A stretch of 64,000 bases of DNA from Trichomonas vaginalis G3. Its lineage: Eukaryota; Parabasalia; Trichomonadida; Trichomonadidae. The translations under genes and the position numbers were made by a program. Location of the stretch: NCBI RefSeq assembly GCF_026262505.1, contig NC_067205.1, forward strand, positions 7,068,001-7,132,000, read 5' to 3'. Below, piece by piece: positions 25,633 to 38,055 of this stretch. Position 1 is the first letter of the stretch, and each line of letters opens with the position of its first letter. The notes beneath the pieces were generated by a model. It was not told the DNA's origin, did no database searches, and saw nothing but the letters and a program-made list of their open reading frames with translations.

Positions 25633-26583
25633 ATGGAGATTCTTGATCAATACGATGAGGCAGAGGAGAATATCACATCAATTTTAAGTTTTGAAATCCA
25701 ATCTCAGAATGATTCACTTAGGGTCGAGAATGATACATTAAAAAAGCAAATGCAAGCAAAAAATGCAATAATTCAACAATTAGAATCACAAATCAACTCA
25801 AATGAAATCGATGATGCTATATTACAGGAGTTTAATAAGATAATCGATGCATTTGATCTAGATCAAAAAACTTTAGATAAATTAAATTACGTTATAGACT
25901 CAAATGATCCTATTTTACAGATAAAAACTCTTTGTACCTTCTTTGTAAATCATATTAAACGTCAAAATAGAGTAATTGTCCGCCTTGGAGGAATTGTGAA
26001 AGATAATGCAGATTTTCTCATTTCCTTGATACAATCACAGACTGAAAATAAGTTCAAAGATATGATTGTCAACAGAGCTGAGAAAACTATTGATTCAATT
26101 AAAGGTTTAACAGTATCTCCAACGAAATTCGACACGATGAAATCAATCTTATCAAATAACGTCGATTTTGATGAACGCAAGAAGCTAATAGAATCTGCTA
26201 GTACCAACAATAACATTTCTAAAGAAGAATTACAAGCTTTATTTATCAGAAAAGTTTCAATTACTTCTTCTTTTGCTCAGAAGCTCATGGAAGAGAGAAT
26301 AGCAAATGCAAATAGAGAACCGGAATTTTCCATATCAGATGATACTATTAATAGATTAACAACAATTTTTGGTCATAAAATTTCAAATTCACCAGAAAAA
26401 TTTGAAAATGATCTTAATATTATATGCTCTGCATGTGAGAAGTATCAGCAAATGTATGGAACTGATCTATTCTCCCTAATTAATGATATGCAAGCAAAAA
26501 TAGATTCATTACAAGCTCTTGATGCCAGGAATAGAGCAATCTTAGCAATGCAAGCAGCAGAATTAGCAAAATATGTTTCATAA
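25633..26583 (+). CDS. Coiled-coil host protein (316 aa)
   Basis: Residues about 25-60 (NDSLRVENDTLKKQMQAKNA onward) show heptad spacing of Leu/Ile typical of a coiled coil. The middle is helical with a hydrophobic stretch TLCTFFVNHIKRQNRVIVRL. The C-terminus has another coiled segment (MQAKIDSLQALDARNRAILA). No catalytic motif is visible. Similar short coiled-coil proteins are abundant in trichomonads, with cytoskeletal or unknown roles. The initiator upstream and the TAAA at the stop (a trichomonad polyadenylation signal) support a real gene. Confidence 0.65.
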   Translation: MEILDQYDEAEENITSILSFEIQSQNDSLRVENDTLKKQMQAKNAIIQQLESQINSNEIDDAILQEFNKIIDAFDLDQKTLDKLNYVIDSNDPILQIKTLCTFFVNHIKRQNRVIVRLGGIVKDNADFLISLIQSQTENKFKDMIVNRAEKTIDSIKGLTVSPTKFDTMKSILSNNVDFDERKKLIESASTNNNISKEELQALFIRKVSITSSFAQKLMEERIANANREPEFSISDDTINRLTTIFGHKISNSPEKFENDLNIICSACEKYQQMYGTDLFSLINDMQAKIDSLQALDARNRAILAMQAAELAKYVS

Positions 26584-26645
26584 AATAATTTTTTAAGAAA
26601 TAAACAATAAAATGTTCTTTTACTTTAATACAACCAAAAACACTT

Positions 26646-27329
26646 TTACTTAGAGTAAAATTTAATGCCGTGAGGTGGTAAGTCAACCAATGTTAATGTA
26701 GTTTTGAGGGTGAATAAGAATACAGTTATAAATTCGAAAACTGAAGTTGTAGATACGATTGTATTATTGTGAGGGTTAATAAATAAAGGCCATAATGATA
26801 ATTGTAGACAAATTATGCCTAAAATTGTAACAAACATCGAATACCATTTTATTTTCTTTTTAACGCAAATAATTATGATGTCGTAGCATAAAAAGTAGAA
26901 GCTAACAGTGTAAAAGTAGATAAAAGGGCACATGTTGTGGACATTAAAGAATTCTCGTACTGTAAAGTTTGCAAGGCCAATAAAAGCTGGTGGAGACACG
27001 AAAGCGAAGATAATGCATATCCATTTAAGAAGGTGAAGGTACCATTTTGATTCTCTTGTAATTATAACGTTTAAATAATGATGGCGCAAGATAAATACTA
27101 AAGATTGAAGAAGGGCCATGATTGTCATACTGATGTTGAATATTCTTGATTCTGGAAGGAACACAACTGACTCGGAAATAGTAACAATTGTATATTTATA
27201 AACTTTGTTATGTCTGAGAGCATAATAAATACTCACCGCAATTGCTATCATAACTAAAGGAAATATACATGAAAAAATATATATCCATTTAGCAGGGAAT
27301 TGGACAATTCGCGATTTATTCGAATTCAT
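26646..27329 (-). CDS. FRAG1/DRAM/Sfk1-like six-span membrane protein (227 aa)
   Basis: Six hydrophobic spans are visible at about 15-37, 66-84, 97-116, 131-156, 163-184 and 193-216. Between the first two, TISESVVFLPESRIFNISMT matches the ordered loop of the FRAG1/DRAM/Sfk1 family (I-S-x-x-x-x-x-P-E-x-x-I-F). The family acts in the plasma, Golgi or lysosomal membrane, in GPI-anchor lipid remodelling, autophagy or phosphoinositide signalling. Which role applies here is unknown. Length and topology fit. It converges with the coiled-coil gene, leaving a gap of 62 bases. Confidence 0.6.
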   Translation of the reverse strand: MNSNKSRIVQFPAKWIYIFSCIFPLVMIAIAVSIYYALRHNKVYKYTIVTISESVVFLPESRIFNISMTIMALLQSLVFILRHHYLNVIITRESKWYLHLLKWICIIFAFVSPPAFIGLANFTVREFFNVHNMCPFIYFYTVSFYFLCYDIIIICVKKKIKWYSMFVTILGIICLQLSLWPLFINPHNNTIVSTTSVFEFITVFLFTLKTTLTLVDLPPHGIKFYSK

Positions 27330-27413
27330 CTGTCACTTTTTTATTTTTTTACGGTTATCAGAGCAGAGCTGAAATAAATTGAACGGGGAATATTTTTCCC
27401 CATATCACTAAAT

Positions 27414-28315
27414 ATGGCTTGTGCTGGTGATTACCATCAATATTTCTTTTCTATTGATTCGACAATTTTCGATTTGAGGCAAAATGATCATTTAACATCA
27501 ATAATCAAGAGCGTACAAAATAAAGGCCTAATTTTATTGTTATGATTTTCTTTTTAAATATCATTTATCAAGATATTAACAGAAGTTGTTATTCAACTGA
27601 TGGAAAAAAACTCAATAGAGTCACAGACCAATACTCATACCTCAGAATATCAGCTGCATGTGAAATAATAAAAGGACACTTTCAAGATTCATTAATTTCA
27701 TTTACATTTGAAGATAATCCTCAATTAACAACAATTGGGACTTCTTGTTTTGCGTATTGCAAGAACCATACTACTATCAATTTATCGACTTGCAGTAAAC
27801 TTAAAATAATAGGTGAAACTGCATTTGAATTTTGCGAAGCAGTTACTGAAGTAATTCTACCAGAAGGACTTCTTGAAATTCAATTCCAAGCTTTTCTCGG
27901 TGTTTCAAAATTAGTAAGCATTACAATTCCAGTATCTGTTGAAAAAATATATAAGAATGCATTTTATCAGATATCTAGTCTTAGAAATGTTCAATTTAAA
28001 GAAGGTTCAAAATTAACCTCATTAGAAGAAGGAGTATTTTCTCTCTTAAATAGAATTTCTACATTCCAAATTCCAGAAAATGTCGCTTTTATACATGGAT
28101 ATGCTTTGGATTATCCATATTTAGATTATCTCACAATTCATCCTAAAAATAAATATTTGATACTTGGACCAGCCAATTCTGTTTTGTCTGCAAATAGAAG
28201 CATTTTATATTTCGTTGGTAAAAAATATTTATCTTCATTTGAAGTTCCAGAACAAGTCACAACTATAAAAACATTTTGCTTCTTCAGAGCTTATTTTAGA
28301 ACAATAAAATGTTGA
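27414..28315 (+). pseudogene. BspA-like leucine-rich repeat gene, disrupted
   Basis: Repeats such as LTTIGTSCFAYCKNHTTINL, LKIIGETAFEFCEAVTEVIL, LVSITIPVSVEKIYKNAFYQ and LTSLEEGVFSLLNRISTFQI are TpLRR/BspA repeats of trichomonad surface proteins that bind host or matrix molecules. The likely start is ATG 27414 (MACAGDYHQYFFSIDSTIFD), preceded by the initiator TCACTA. That frame ends at 27545, and the repeats continue in another frame from 27542, so one frameshift is present. The 3' part is replaced by the dispersed repeat from about 28307, which removes the rest of the repeats and any C-terminal membrane span. Confidence 0.7.
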
Positions 28316-29832
28316 GAGGTTATCGATTTTGTAATTTAATCGTCGTCGTTATCGATTTTGTAATTTAATCGTTATCGTCTTTTTCTAAACGTGCATTTTT
28401 ACATTAAAAGCAATGCAACTCCAAAATTAATTGGTATTTAGACTTTAATTAGGTGCAGACAAACGAAATGCAGTCCAAATATTTTGGTGATATATGAATT
28501 ACATAAATTTAGGGAAATTGAAATTATATCTTTTTAAATTTTTAGGAAAACAGATTTATAGAATTGTTTAAGTCATCAAAATAATGCAGACTTAGGTCAA
28601 ATTTTCCAAATTTAATCATTTGCAAGACTTTCAAGCGACTTCAAAATGTCGAAATATAAGTCCAAAAATAAAATTACGATTACAGTCTATCCTCAATTAT
28701 TATCACGCTAATTATTGAGTGACCCATGCGTTCGTATGTATGTAATACCTTTTAAAAAGGAGATGAGAGAGATAAACTACATTTACAATTTAAATCTGAT
28801 GTATTTACTTGTTACATTTACAAATGTAAATGTTTCTCGTAATGTTTACATTTTGTAAGTATAACGAATAAAAATGACGCACTTTTTTTACAAAGTCAAA
28901 TTATGCGATACAACTTTACTTGTTACATTTACAAATGTAAATGTTTCTCGTAATGTTTACATTTTGTAAGTATAACGAATAAAAATGACGCACTTTTTTT
29001 ACAAAGTCAAATTATTGTTCGATTTTTGCAGCTTGTAAACGATTAATTGTATAAAGCAATTGATATTAGCACGACATAACTGAATAATTCTAATATTGAA
29101 ATCAAAAGCCCTTAAAATATCATGATATTTTAATTTCATAACAAATCTAGGAGACTATTTGATGAAAACATATCCGATGTGGTTTTTGTTGTATTATATA
29201 ACTTGTTATTGACTTCTTAGCTTTCGAAATTTTTTTCGATAATGAGAAAACGAATGAAAAATCAACATTTGGTCCATTTAAAATTTGATTTGTTTACATT
29301 TTTTTTACTTTTTGAATTTCAATTTATATTTTCCTCAAGAAATACTTTAGATTTTAAGAAACTAAATCATATAATCTACTAAGAAAATATATTAAATCCT
29401 ATAATACTCAAAGTTTTGTGATAAATCCGATCTTTTTTATTTTACTTTTATTATGTTTTTGCAAACTTAAGGTCCTCACTAGGTAAAACATAATACTCTT
29501 TGAAGTTAAGTATTTTCACAAAGAGGGACCAACAATATCAAAAGATTGAATAAAGATTTGTATTATTTTATTTATTTTTAAGAACATGTTTAAGAACCCT
29601 CATTATCTCCACGAATATTGCATATTTTTCTATTCTAAGACCACCAAAATTACGTTTTAATATAGAAAATAACATATTTATGTGATGCTAAAGTCGAAGT
29701 CCTTAAAAATTAGTGTTAAACATCCATTTATTACAAAATTGAAGAAATATGTGTAAAATATAACACATAATTTAGTTATTTGACTCAATTATTAGTTATG
29801 CAATATCAGTTGTGTTTATATCTGCGTTATAT
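28307..29832. repeat. 1.5-kb dispersed repeat, right copy
   Basis: Reverse complement of 19317-20814. It includes an extra 28-base duplication near 28335 (TTATCGATTTTGTAATTTAA repeated). It begins inside the BspA-like gene and ends at TCTGCGTTATAT, where the second block joins directly. Confidence 0.75.
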
Positions 29833-30361
29833 TGTAATAAACAGAAATTCATCAAAAGTGACAGCTCTCAATTTTTTGACATTTGTAAATTCTAAATTGA
29901 ATGAGAAAAATGAAATAATACTAAGCATAATACAATATTCTAGATTTAATTATAATTAGGAAAAAGTTAGTTTTGAGAGTACTTTTCATAGGCATATAGA
30001 ATGAAATCTTCTGAAAAATAATATCACATAAACTCATATTATTTTCTAATATATAACTATTTTATATAAAAATCAAATTCAATGATCTTAAAAGCGAAGG
30101 ATAAACCTCAAAATTTACGAATATAATGAGTGGGAATATAATGCTTATCTATCATAAAACCATATGAAATATCAATTTTTGCTTTACGCCTAATTTTTGA
30201 CGACAATTAGCAAAAAATGTTTAAATGTTAACACTCAGTCCATTTGAATATGAAAAATAAAATTGACTTTGATTAAATGTTTTTATTTATCATGCAATTC
30301 TTCTTGCGACCAAAGATTTGAATAAAAGTTCAAAAAATAAGATAGCTTAAAAAATAATATA
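29833..30361. repeat. Inverted copy of 22166-21642
   Basis: Reads as the reverse complement of the right arm and outer flank of the 21-kb palindrome, including the AAACAGAAATTCATCAAAAG string. No gene is supported. Confidence 0.7.
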
Positions 30362-30566
30362 CGGTAGTGTTTACTAATAGATGAATAGTATATAAATTCT
30401 ATTAAAATGGATTTGATCCAAAAAAATATATAAAATTGATCATAAATAAAATCGTTTTAAATTACTTATTATTTAAATTATAACAATTATTTTTGGTTTT
30501 ATATTTTTTTGGATCAAATCCATTTAATAGAATTTATATACTATTCATCTATAGTAAACACTACCG
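30362..30566. mobile_element. Palindromic MITE (right copy)
   Basis: Same element as 21433-21641 with small differences. Its left flank is the usual arm sequence, but the right flank is unrelated to that arm (TTAAGGGTTTCGTTTTGC). It therefore sits at the edge of the repeat block and next to Polinton B1. Confidence 0.55.
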
Positions 30567-30989
30567 TTAAGGGTTTCGTTTTGCTAAAATTGTCACTTTT
30601 ATAGCATATTTGTTTTTGGATGTTTTGCGAAACCAAAAAAAAAACTATGATATACAATGTGTGTGTAAAGAAAATACTTTATTTACTAGTTAAAAAATCA
30701 TTTGGTATTGATCAAGTAGTAGTATAAGAAGAAGGGTTGTGTGACTTTTTTTGTTACATCTATATATAGACGATACATTAAAATATATTTATATACTAAA
30801 CGCATTAAAAAATTAACATTAATTTTAAAATAATTTATTTTTTTATCTTTTATAAAAGAAGCTATATATAGATGATGTCAGATATTCCGCGATTAATTAA
30901 ACATTGTTTAAATCCTGAATGGGTTTAAACTTCAATTTAAAAATGAAGATTGTGAATTATTAAATGAATATGAAAGCCAAAATAAGCTA

Positions 30990-31462
30990 ATGAGGTATAA
31001 ATATAATGATAAAGAATATTTAATTTCATGGAATCAATGGAGTCATAATCAAAGACCTCATAAACGAGAAGAAGAAATTGAAAATAATGAAATGGAAATC
31101 ATTGATGACATTAAAGAGGATGGAATTCCTAAATTTTGTAGAAAAACCTTTAGAACTAAGTTAGGAGCATATAAACGTAGAGTATTAAATCCTGAATACA
31201 TAAAACATTTATTTAAAAAGGAAGACTGTGAATTATTAAACGTTAATGAATATGAAATGCTAAATCAAAATGAAATAAAAATATATTGGAAGTGATGAAA
31301 GATGCAAGAGATAAAGATAAAGTTTATACAGTTTCATATAATAACTGGCACACGTTAGGGATAAGAAAACATTTAGGAGATTATGGGAAATGTTCTGAAT
31401 TCTTTAAATCTAGTATATACGAGAGAGTAAAAGAAATTAGATATAATTATTTTCATGAATAA
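30990..31462 (+). CDS. Repeat-bearing Polinton B1 protein region (fossil)
   Basis: Two adjacent readings share a repeated theme: NPEYIKHLFKKEDCELLN, YNDKEYLISWNQWSHNQRPH and a later VYTVSYNNWHTLGIRKHL. The LNPE...FK.EDCELLNEYE unit occurs at least twice, and upstream DNA (30900-30990) holds another decayed copy. No family is recognised. It belongs to the fossil element. Confidence 0.4.
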
Positions 31463-31700
31463 AAAAATAAACTTTAAAAATTCATGTCTTACGAAAAATT
31501 AAAAACTTAGTTATGTTTATTATTTATTTTTTTATTTTGTATGAAATGAGCGTCAAAACTAACAACGTTAAAAAATTAGGATTCACAAACGGGGAAATAA
31601 AGGATATATTAGAGGAGGTGGGTTATGAAGTTGATAATATTATTTAAGAAATTGTCAAAAATTTGCCGAGTTATTAAATGATTTAGATTATGATGGAAAA

Positions 31701-32650
31701 ATGAATAAAGATGATGTTATAAATTTCTTATATCCCACATCTGAAGAAGAAAAACCTAAAGAACCTGATGTTTTCCCCGAATATTATGAAGAACGGATTA
31801 AAGATGATGAATACAATGAAATTGAAAGACTGGAAAAAATAAGAGATGAAATAGATGAAAAAATTAAGGAATTAAGAGAAGTTGAAAAATATAATGAAAA
31901 TGAAGTAGAGGGTTTAATGAATATCCCAGCTTCAGAATCAGAAGTACAGAAATCTCATGAAGAAAGATATAAATTTTATGTCTCAGAATCAACACAAAAT
32001 TTATTAGATGGTGAAATAGACGAAACACTTTCAGAAGAAGGTACTCAATTTATTCGTAAACATAAGCTACAGTTTATTGATAATGAAGAATACCCCTCTA
32101 TATTACTTTCACCACCTTTAGATTCCGAAAAATTCAAAAAAGCTCTTAAAAACGTGACATATGCAACTAATACGATTAAGAAAGAAGATCATGATATTTA
32201 CACAAATTATTATTTAAATAAATGCACTGGTGTTGATAAAGTTTTTGATTTATTAGATAAAATATCAAAAGAAACCATTGAACATATAAAATTTTGTGTG
32301 ATTGTGGTTTCATTATTGAAGATACCAATAATGTTTCATATGAAAGAACAGCACCGAAGGAAGACGAAGTTGAAAGGTCTATACCATTCGTTATTAAGAA
32401 CATAAAAGATATGAAAACTTATAAACATTATATTTATTCATTTATTTCAGAAAAAATGGAAGCAACCCATAAAACATCATCTTATCATTTTATAGCTATT
32501 CATACATTCCTTTTCAAAGTTGTGAAATTAAATAAGACAGGAATTAGATTTAATGTATCAGGGTACGCATTCTTGAGTAAATTAAAATGTATTCGTCACG
32601 TCGCAGATGATAAAAATTTATGTGTTCTTAATTCATTTTATGGACTTTAG
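31701..32650 (+). CDS. Acidic Polinton B1 protein region (fossil)
   Basis: The first part is very acidic with a coiled-coil-like ERLEKIRDEIDEKIKELREV. The later part is mixed, with NKTGIRFNVSGYAFLSKLKC near the end. The position just upstream of polymerase B might suit a virion or replication partner, but there is no recognised homology. The region is broken. Confidence 0.4.
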
Positions 32651-32702
32651 CCCTGGACTTTAAAAAAATAAACTTTATTTTTTAATTTTTATTCTTACAT
32701 AA

Positions 32703-35700
32703 ATGAACAAAAATGGAACAGCTAAAATGAATGATAATCAAATAAGAGCCGAAGGTAGAAGGTTATTTAAACGCTTCTATAACATTCCTGATGGTGTTAA
32801 TCCTAAAACTCGTAGAAGTTATTTAAATGAAGCCATAGATGCATATGAAGGATTTGACATTTCATCAGAAAGTGAGAGGTTAGCAAGAATGTTAAACGTT
32901 AATATTGATTTTTATTATTGTGACCCTCAACCAGAAGACGTAGACATTAACAAGGTAGACTTTCCATTAGTGGAATCAATAATGATAGATCCAGAATTTG
33001 AAACAGTAAATATTTTATTAACACAGAGTCCATGTGGAAAACTTCACGCTGACAGAATTACAGACGTTGAAGCACTCACAGGATATAAAGTTTGCCCCTT
33101 TTGCAAAGAAGAAGTTTATTCTATCCGTGATGATCCAGAAAGGAAAAACCAAAGAAGATTTTTAAAACATTGTGAGAAATGTAAAGAAAATAATGGAAGA
33201 TTAATTCAAGACGTTCAATTGCAAAACACACAACAAATATGCACCACATATCACGAAACAGAAGATATATCAGTGGTTATTAGCTCACAATTTGCAGGAA
33301 TATTATCAACCGACAAGATATTATATTACTTTTGACTTCGAAACATTAGAGACTAAAGAAGAACTTCAACTTTCTGACTGTGCAACTTTGAACGCTTACT
33401 TAAAACCATTTATGGTATCATCAACTGTCAAAATAAAGCCGCAAAGCGGCGAGGTCGTAGACCGTGATAAAACATTTACGAGGAATTTTTGCTTAACATC
33501 AAGTGATTCGTTCATCTCTGATTGGATTGAATTTTTATTTTCAACCTGTTCATTAGTTGCTAATCAAATATTGAACAATATGAAGAATTAATGAATGCAT
33601 TAAATGAGAAACAAAAGGGCAATGAAAGAGCTTTTAGATGAAGAATTTAATAAAGTGAATATCATTGGTTTTAATTCGGGAAAGTTTGATTTAAATTTAA
33701 TTCTTCGTGATTTAAACACTGCAAAATGGAAGATAAAATCAATGCTGGGTTCATCTTCACAATTTAAGCAAGTCATTGTAAAGAAAACAAACGTCCATAT
33801 GAATTGAGATTTATTGACATCAGAAATTATATAGCGGGTGGACATTAGACCAATTCACTCAAGATTTCGGAAACAATAAATCACGTGTTAAATCCTTTTT
33901 CCCTTATCAATTCATCACATGGGAAATTACGAAGAAGAATTATATAAAGAGGAACCATTCACAGATGATTCATTTTATTCAGCATTAACCAAGAAACTAT
34001 ATCATTAGTGATTATCAAATATATCTCAATGATGCTAAAAACTTTAAGAATAGATTAGAATATTTTATTCATTATTGCAATAAAGATGTTGAAATTATGA
34101 TTGACCCAATTGATAAAATTATCGAAGAAACATTTGTTTATAAAATTGACATGCTTCATAATCTTTCTTTATCATCGAATGCATCAATGATTCGTTACGC
34201 GTTAGCATATAAGAACTTCAATCCTAACGAAACATATCCAGAAGAAGAAAATGTGGAATCAAGTTTTGAATTAACGAAAAAGTATTGGAAATATAAAATT
34301 GAATCATATAAGAAACAAGATGAAAAGGTGAAAAGAGATACCAAAAACAATGTTTCAATGGATGACTATCAATACTATCACGATTTAATCCTTTCATCTA
34401 AATGCAAAATGTGTGGTAAAGCGTTTACATATGTAAATAAACCAACATTGGATGAGAATCGATAATGAAAAACCACATACAAAGAAAATTGTCAGTTAAT
34501 GTGTTGTTATTGCAATGTCGTAAAATCAAATAAAGATGAAGATGTTCAACGTTTAAGAATCAATTTAAGAAATTATGCATTAAAAATAATTTACCAATGA
34601 CTTTAGATTCAGTTGAGAGCTTATCACATTCTCCGTAATGGAATTACTGGTGGTCTATCAAAATGTTCAACATCGTGTTAATCTTAAAGGAATCACGCAC
34701 ATTAATAAACTTGATATAGTCCAGAAACTAAAACTGTATCAATATGAGGACACCACCAACATTATGACTCATTTCGTTGGTGTTGACTTTAATTCATTAT
34801 ATCCTTCATCATTTTCATCTAATCCTCATGATTTCATTCAATATACTGACCATAAAATGTATATGCCGGGAAGATTGAATGGTGTTATCATTTGTGATAC
34901 AGCAACAAGAAAGCAAAAGCACTGGAATACTTAAGAAGAAAAATACTTTATTCGTGGCTGAAGTAAAGGGTCACATTGATGAAAAATACATTAATGATTA
35001 CATAAACTTTTTACCGATAATAAGAAACTTAGATATTATCACAGATGAAAAAACAATTGGTAGTTTTATGTATAATTACATGAAATCAAAACAATCTACC
35101 AGTTGACCAGAAACGAGAAAATTAAACTCAGTTAGCATCAACACACAACCAATATCAACCATTTTCTTCTTATTATTATGGTATCTAATCGACAGATTTC
35201 ATTTTATCATTGATGATATTCAATCAATTTTAACATTTTACTAAAAACACTTGTTTTAATGAATTTGCGAAAGAATTTATGAATGAAAGACAAAAGGCTG
35301 AATTAGAAGGAAATAAAGGAAAAAGTTTATTTTGCAAGATTTCACTTAATGGATCATATGGTTACGATGCAATGAATACACAAAATTACGCAAAGACTAA
35401 AAATAATGAATGCACAGAAGGCACGCGTTGCATGTATGTCAAATAAGTTTAAAAACATAAGAGAAATAGGTGAGATACATATCAAGTGATGCTCAAAAGA
35501 TAGATTTTATAGATGTGATACATGTTTACAAGAGGCATTCTTCACTTTAGATAATGCTAAATACTGGTATTTGGTTTTCATTTATGATTTTATGTATAAA
35601 TGCTTGAATGTTAATCGTTTTCATTTCATTGAAGGTGATACTGATTCATCTTATTGGGCATCGCTGGCGACCCAAATCTTCCTAACACTCAAGCATTTCA

Positions 35701-36073
35701 AGCAATTGTTACCGATAAACAATTTTATGATAAAAACATTTTCAAATTCGCACCTTTTGATTTCTTCTGTTTTGATGAGAAATTTAAACCTAAATTAAAG
35801 AATAAAGCTGAAGAAAAAGCACATGAGAAAAAATTATTGGGTTTAGCAATTGAGAAACAAGGCGATAACATGGTTGCTTTATGTCCTAAGTGTTATACAT
35901 CATTCAATGGTTCAATTGATGGAAGTGATTTTAAAAAGATTGCACAAAAAATGAAAGGTGTTAGTTTACGACAAAATAAACAATTAACACCTAAAAATTA
36001 TTTGGATATAATAAATGATAAATTGATATTTGATGGTCAGAATATTAATTTACAACTTAAAAATGGTCAATGA
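32703..36073 (+). CDS. Polinton B1 DNA polymerase B (fossil)
   Basis: Family B polymerase motifs appear in order along the region: exonuclease-type YYITFDFETLE near 33325, a GFNSGKFDLNLILRDL block near 33675, palm-type GVDFNSLYPSSF near 34785, a K-x-x-x-N-G-S-Y-G block near 35350 and EGDTDSSYW near 35640. Between them, cysteine pairs (KCKMCGKAF near 34410 and a CCYCN near 34505) look like an HNH or treble-clef zinc module, which some viral polymerases carry. Another CPFC...CEKC pair lies near 33100-33180. The gene is heavily broken; no product is expected. Confidence 0.65.
33438..33466 (+). repeat. GC-rich paired-hairpin micro-insertion in B1 polymerase
   Basis: GCCGC-AAA-GCGGC, then GA, then GGTC-GTA-GACC. 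It encodes KPQSGEVVDRD in the local frame, closely parallel to KPQRGEDEVHA in C and RPQSGEGEARE in A/C. Confidence 0.65.
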
Positions 36074-36264
36074 CTCGCTTAACAATTGGTAAGACTGCAT
36101 TAAACAGGAGCACACACTAAGGCTGTATGTTGTGAAAATGGATGTTGTATGCCATTTATTTAATAAAATGCCACAGAAGAGACAAAAGGAACCGTTAATG
36201 ATGGTTTTTGATACTATGATTCAAAGAGGTGGGCACCCTTAAAACATTGATTTTATTTTTATAT

Positions 36265-37771
36265 AAATGGATAACACAGATTTAAAAATTTTAATTGATG
36301 ATTTAGTACTTAATCAAAATTTTCTTGATTATTATGATTTAAAAGCATATCTCAAAAATATGATAACAATATAACGGGTGATGATATGGAATATTATTAT
36401 CCATATTATAAAAATGAAATTTTTGAAATATCATAATAAAATAATTTCTGAAATTAAAGACAAAATTAAAAATAATGAATATCAAAGGGAAAAACTAAAT
36501 CACAACTTAAACAGTTGAAAGATTTCAAAAATAAAGTATTAACAGAAGAAGATATTGATGAATTATATAATTATATAATCCTGAGCCACAAAAACCAAAG
36601 GAACAAAAACGCCCTAAGGTCCTTCAGACCATAAATGAAGCACAAGCTTTAATTTATGATTCATTAGTTAAACCATATTCAGCCCGACTTTTAAATGAAG
36701 ATCAACTTTTGGAATTCATCCTTCAACATAAACTCGAAGCGGGAAAGTATATCAAACCTTTATATACAGCATATTTAAAACAAATGAATAGAATACATCC
36801 AGAATTAATGAAGGAAGGAATGAAATCCAAAATCAAAGCAGATAAAATTAAACCACTTGCAACACCAAAACCTCCAACGACAGTACCGCCTCCTCCTTCA
36901 GTTAATCCTTCATCATTCACTTTATTATATCCATTTCAAACATTAAAGAAGCAAAAAGATTTTAAAAAGGATTTCAAGATATTAAATAAACCAATTGACC
37001 CAAAAATTCAACCGTTAAAGGAAAAATTTAGTCGCCCTTCATTTGCTCCATATCCATATTCATACGAAATCGATCATCTGGAATATTCAAAAGGAAAGTT
37101 ACTTATTTATTTGCCATTAACATTAACACTAGATATTTATATTGCATTCCAGTGAAAGGGAAAACAGAACAGGAAACAAGAAGAGCTATTCAATACTTAC
37201 TAGATCATGAAAGAGTGGATAATATCAGGGGTGATGGTGATAAAGGATTTCAGGCAGCTATGACTCATTATTTCCCACAAATTAATTTTTCTTTTCATCC
37301 TCTCCATATACGTTTCATAATAAAATAGTTGATGCGGTAATGAGAACTCTTAGAGATGCGTTAGGGGTTAACGGTCAGATATACTGGGATGGAAATCATG
37401 ACTCCATCATACAACAGTTAGTATATTATTACAATAATACATGGCATAGAACTATAAACATGAAACCAGTGGAAATGAAAAATGATATTTCAAAAGAATG
37501 GGGATATATTAGAAAGCAAATGGAAAGGTTGAATGATGTTAAACGTGAACAAATTAATTCGGGGCTCATGAATTTTAAACAAGGAAATAAAGTTTTAATT
37601 CATCTCGATTATGGAAAAACTGATAAATCAATGACAAAAAGAAGACGAAGATTTGACACAATAGCTGAATTTGTTAGATATATTAACGGCAATGCATTAG
37701 TTGAAGTTGACAATAAATTAATAGAAATTCCAATTTATTTTATTACTCCATTATATTTAAATAATATTTAA
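36265..37771 (+). CDS. Polinton B1 integrase (fossil)
   Basis: The latter part contains MRTLRDALGVNGQIYWDGNH, then YYNNTWHRTINMKPVEM, the NxTxHxxxxxxP region typical of rve integrases. A small basic/beta tail follows (GNKVLIHLDYGKTDKSMTKR). Upstream, a proline-rich linker (PPTTVPPPPSVNPSSF) and YSYEIDHLEYSKGKLL mark the N-terminal and early core parts. It is broken. Confidence 0.6.
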
Positions 37772-37791
37772 TTTTTTTTATTTCGTAAGAA

Positions 37792-38055
37792 ATGAGTGAC
37801 AACGAAGCAGTCAAGAGTCCAGACGATGAATATAAAAAGAAACTAAACAGAATTAAATCAAAAATATGCTATTACAAAAAGAAGCCACAATGCGGTGGGG
37901 TTGAAAACGATAAAGAAATAATCGAAAAATTAGAAACTTATCGTTCAATCATTAAACTGAGTGAAGCAAAAATAAAAGAATTTAATAGAATAAATAAATT
38001 GATTGGAAGAGATGAATTTAATAAAGATGAATTTTTAAACTCAATCCAAATTTAA
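37792..38055 (+). CDS. Small lysine-rich Polinton protein (87 aa)
   Basis: Starts MSDNEAVKSPDDEYKKKLNR, highly charged and probably a coiled coil. Residues KKKPQCGGVENDK are encoded by a degenerate copy of the GC-rich paired hairpin (37884-37911). The stop shares TTAA with a convergent small gene. It is preceded by a T-rich run and TTTCGTAAGAA before the ATG, like other Polinton promoters. Function unknown. Confidence 0.45.
   Translation: MSDNEAVKSPDDEYKKKLNRIKSKICYYKKKPQCGGVENDKEIIEKLETYRSIIKLSEAKIKEFNRINKLIGRDEFNKDEFLNSIQI

Larger units (their letters stand above)
30570..38055. mobile_element. Old Polinton B1 (heavily decayed)
   Basis: The plus strand carries pieces of polymerase B (32703-36073), an rve integrase (36265-37771) and small unknown genes. 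The protein sequences are clearly different from A and C, so this is another Polinton family. It is heavily broken, with well over ten breaks, far more decayed than A, B2 or C and therefore likely the oldest. The left end is placed near 30570 only because the repeat block stops there. The right end is uncertain; no terminal inverted repeat was found. Confidence 0.65.

Noticed and set aside
30558-30660. Left terminal inverted repeat of B1
   Set aside because: An AG dinucleotide follows the MITE, but no inverted partner is present in the window, so the end cannot be defined.
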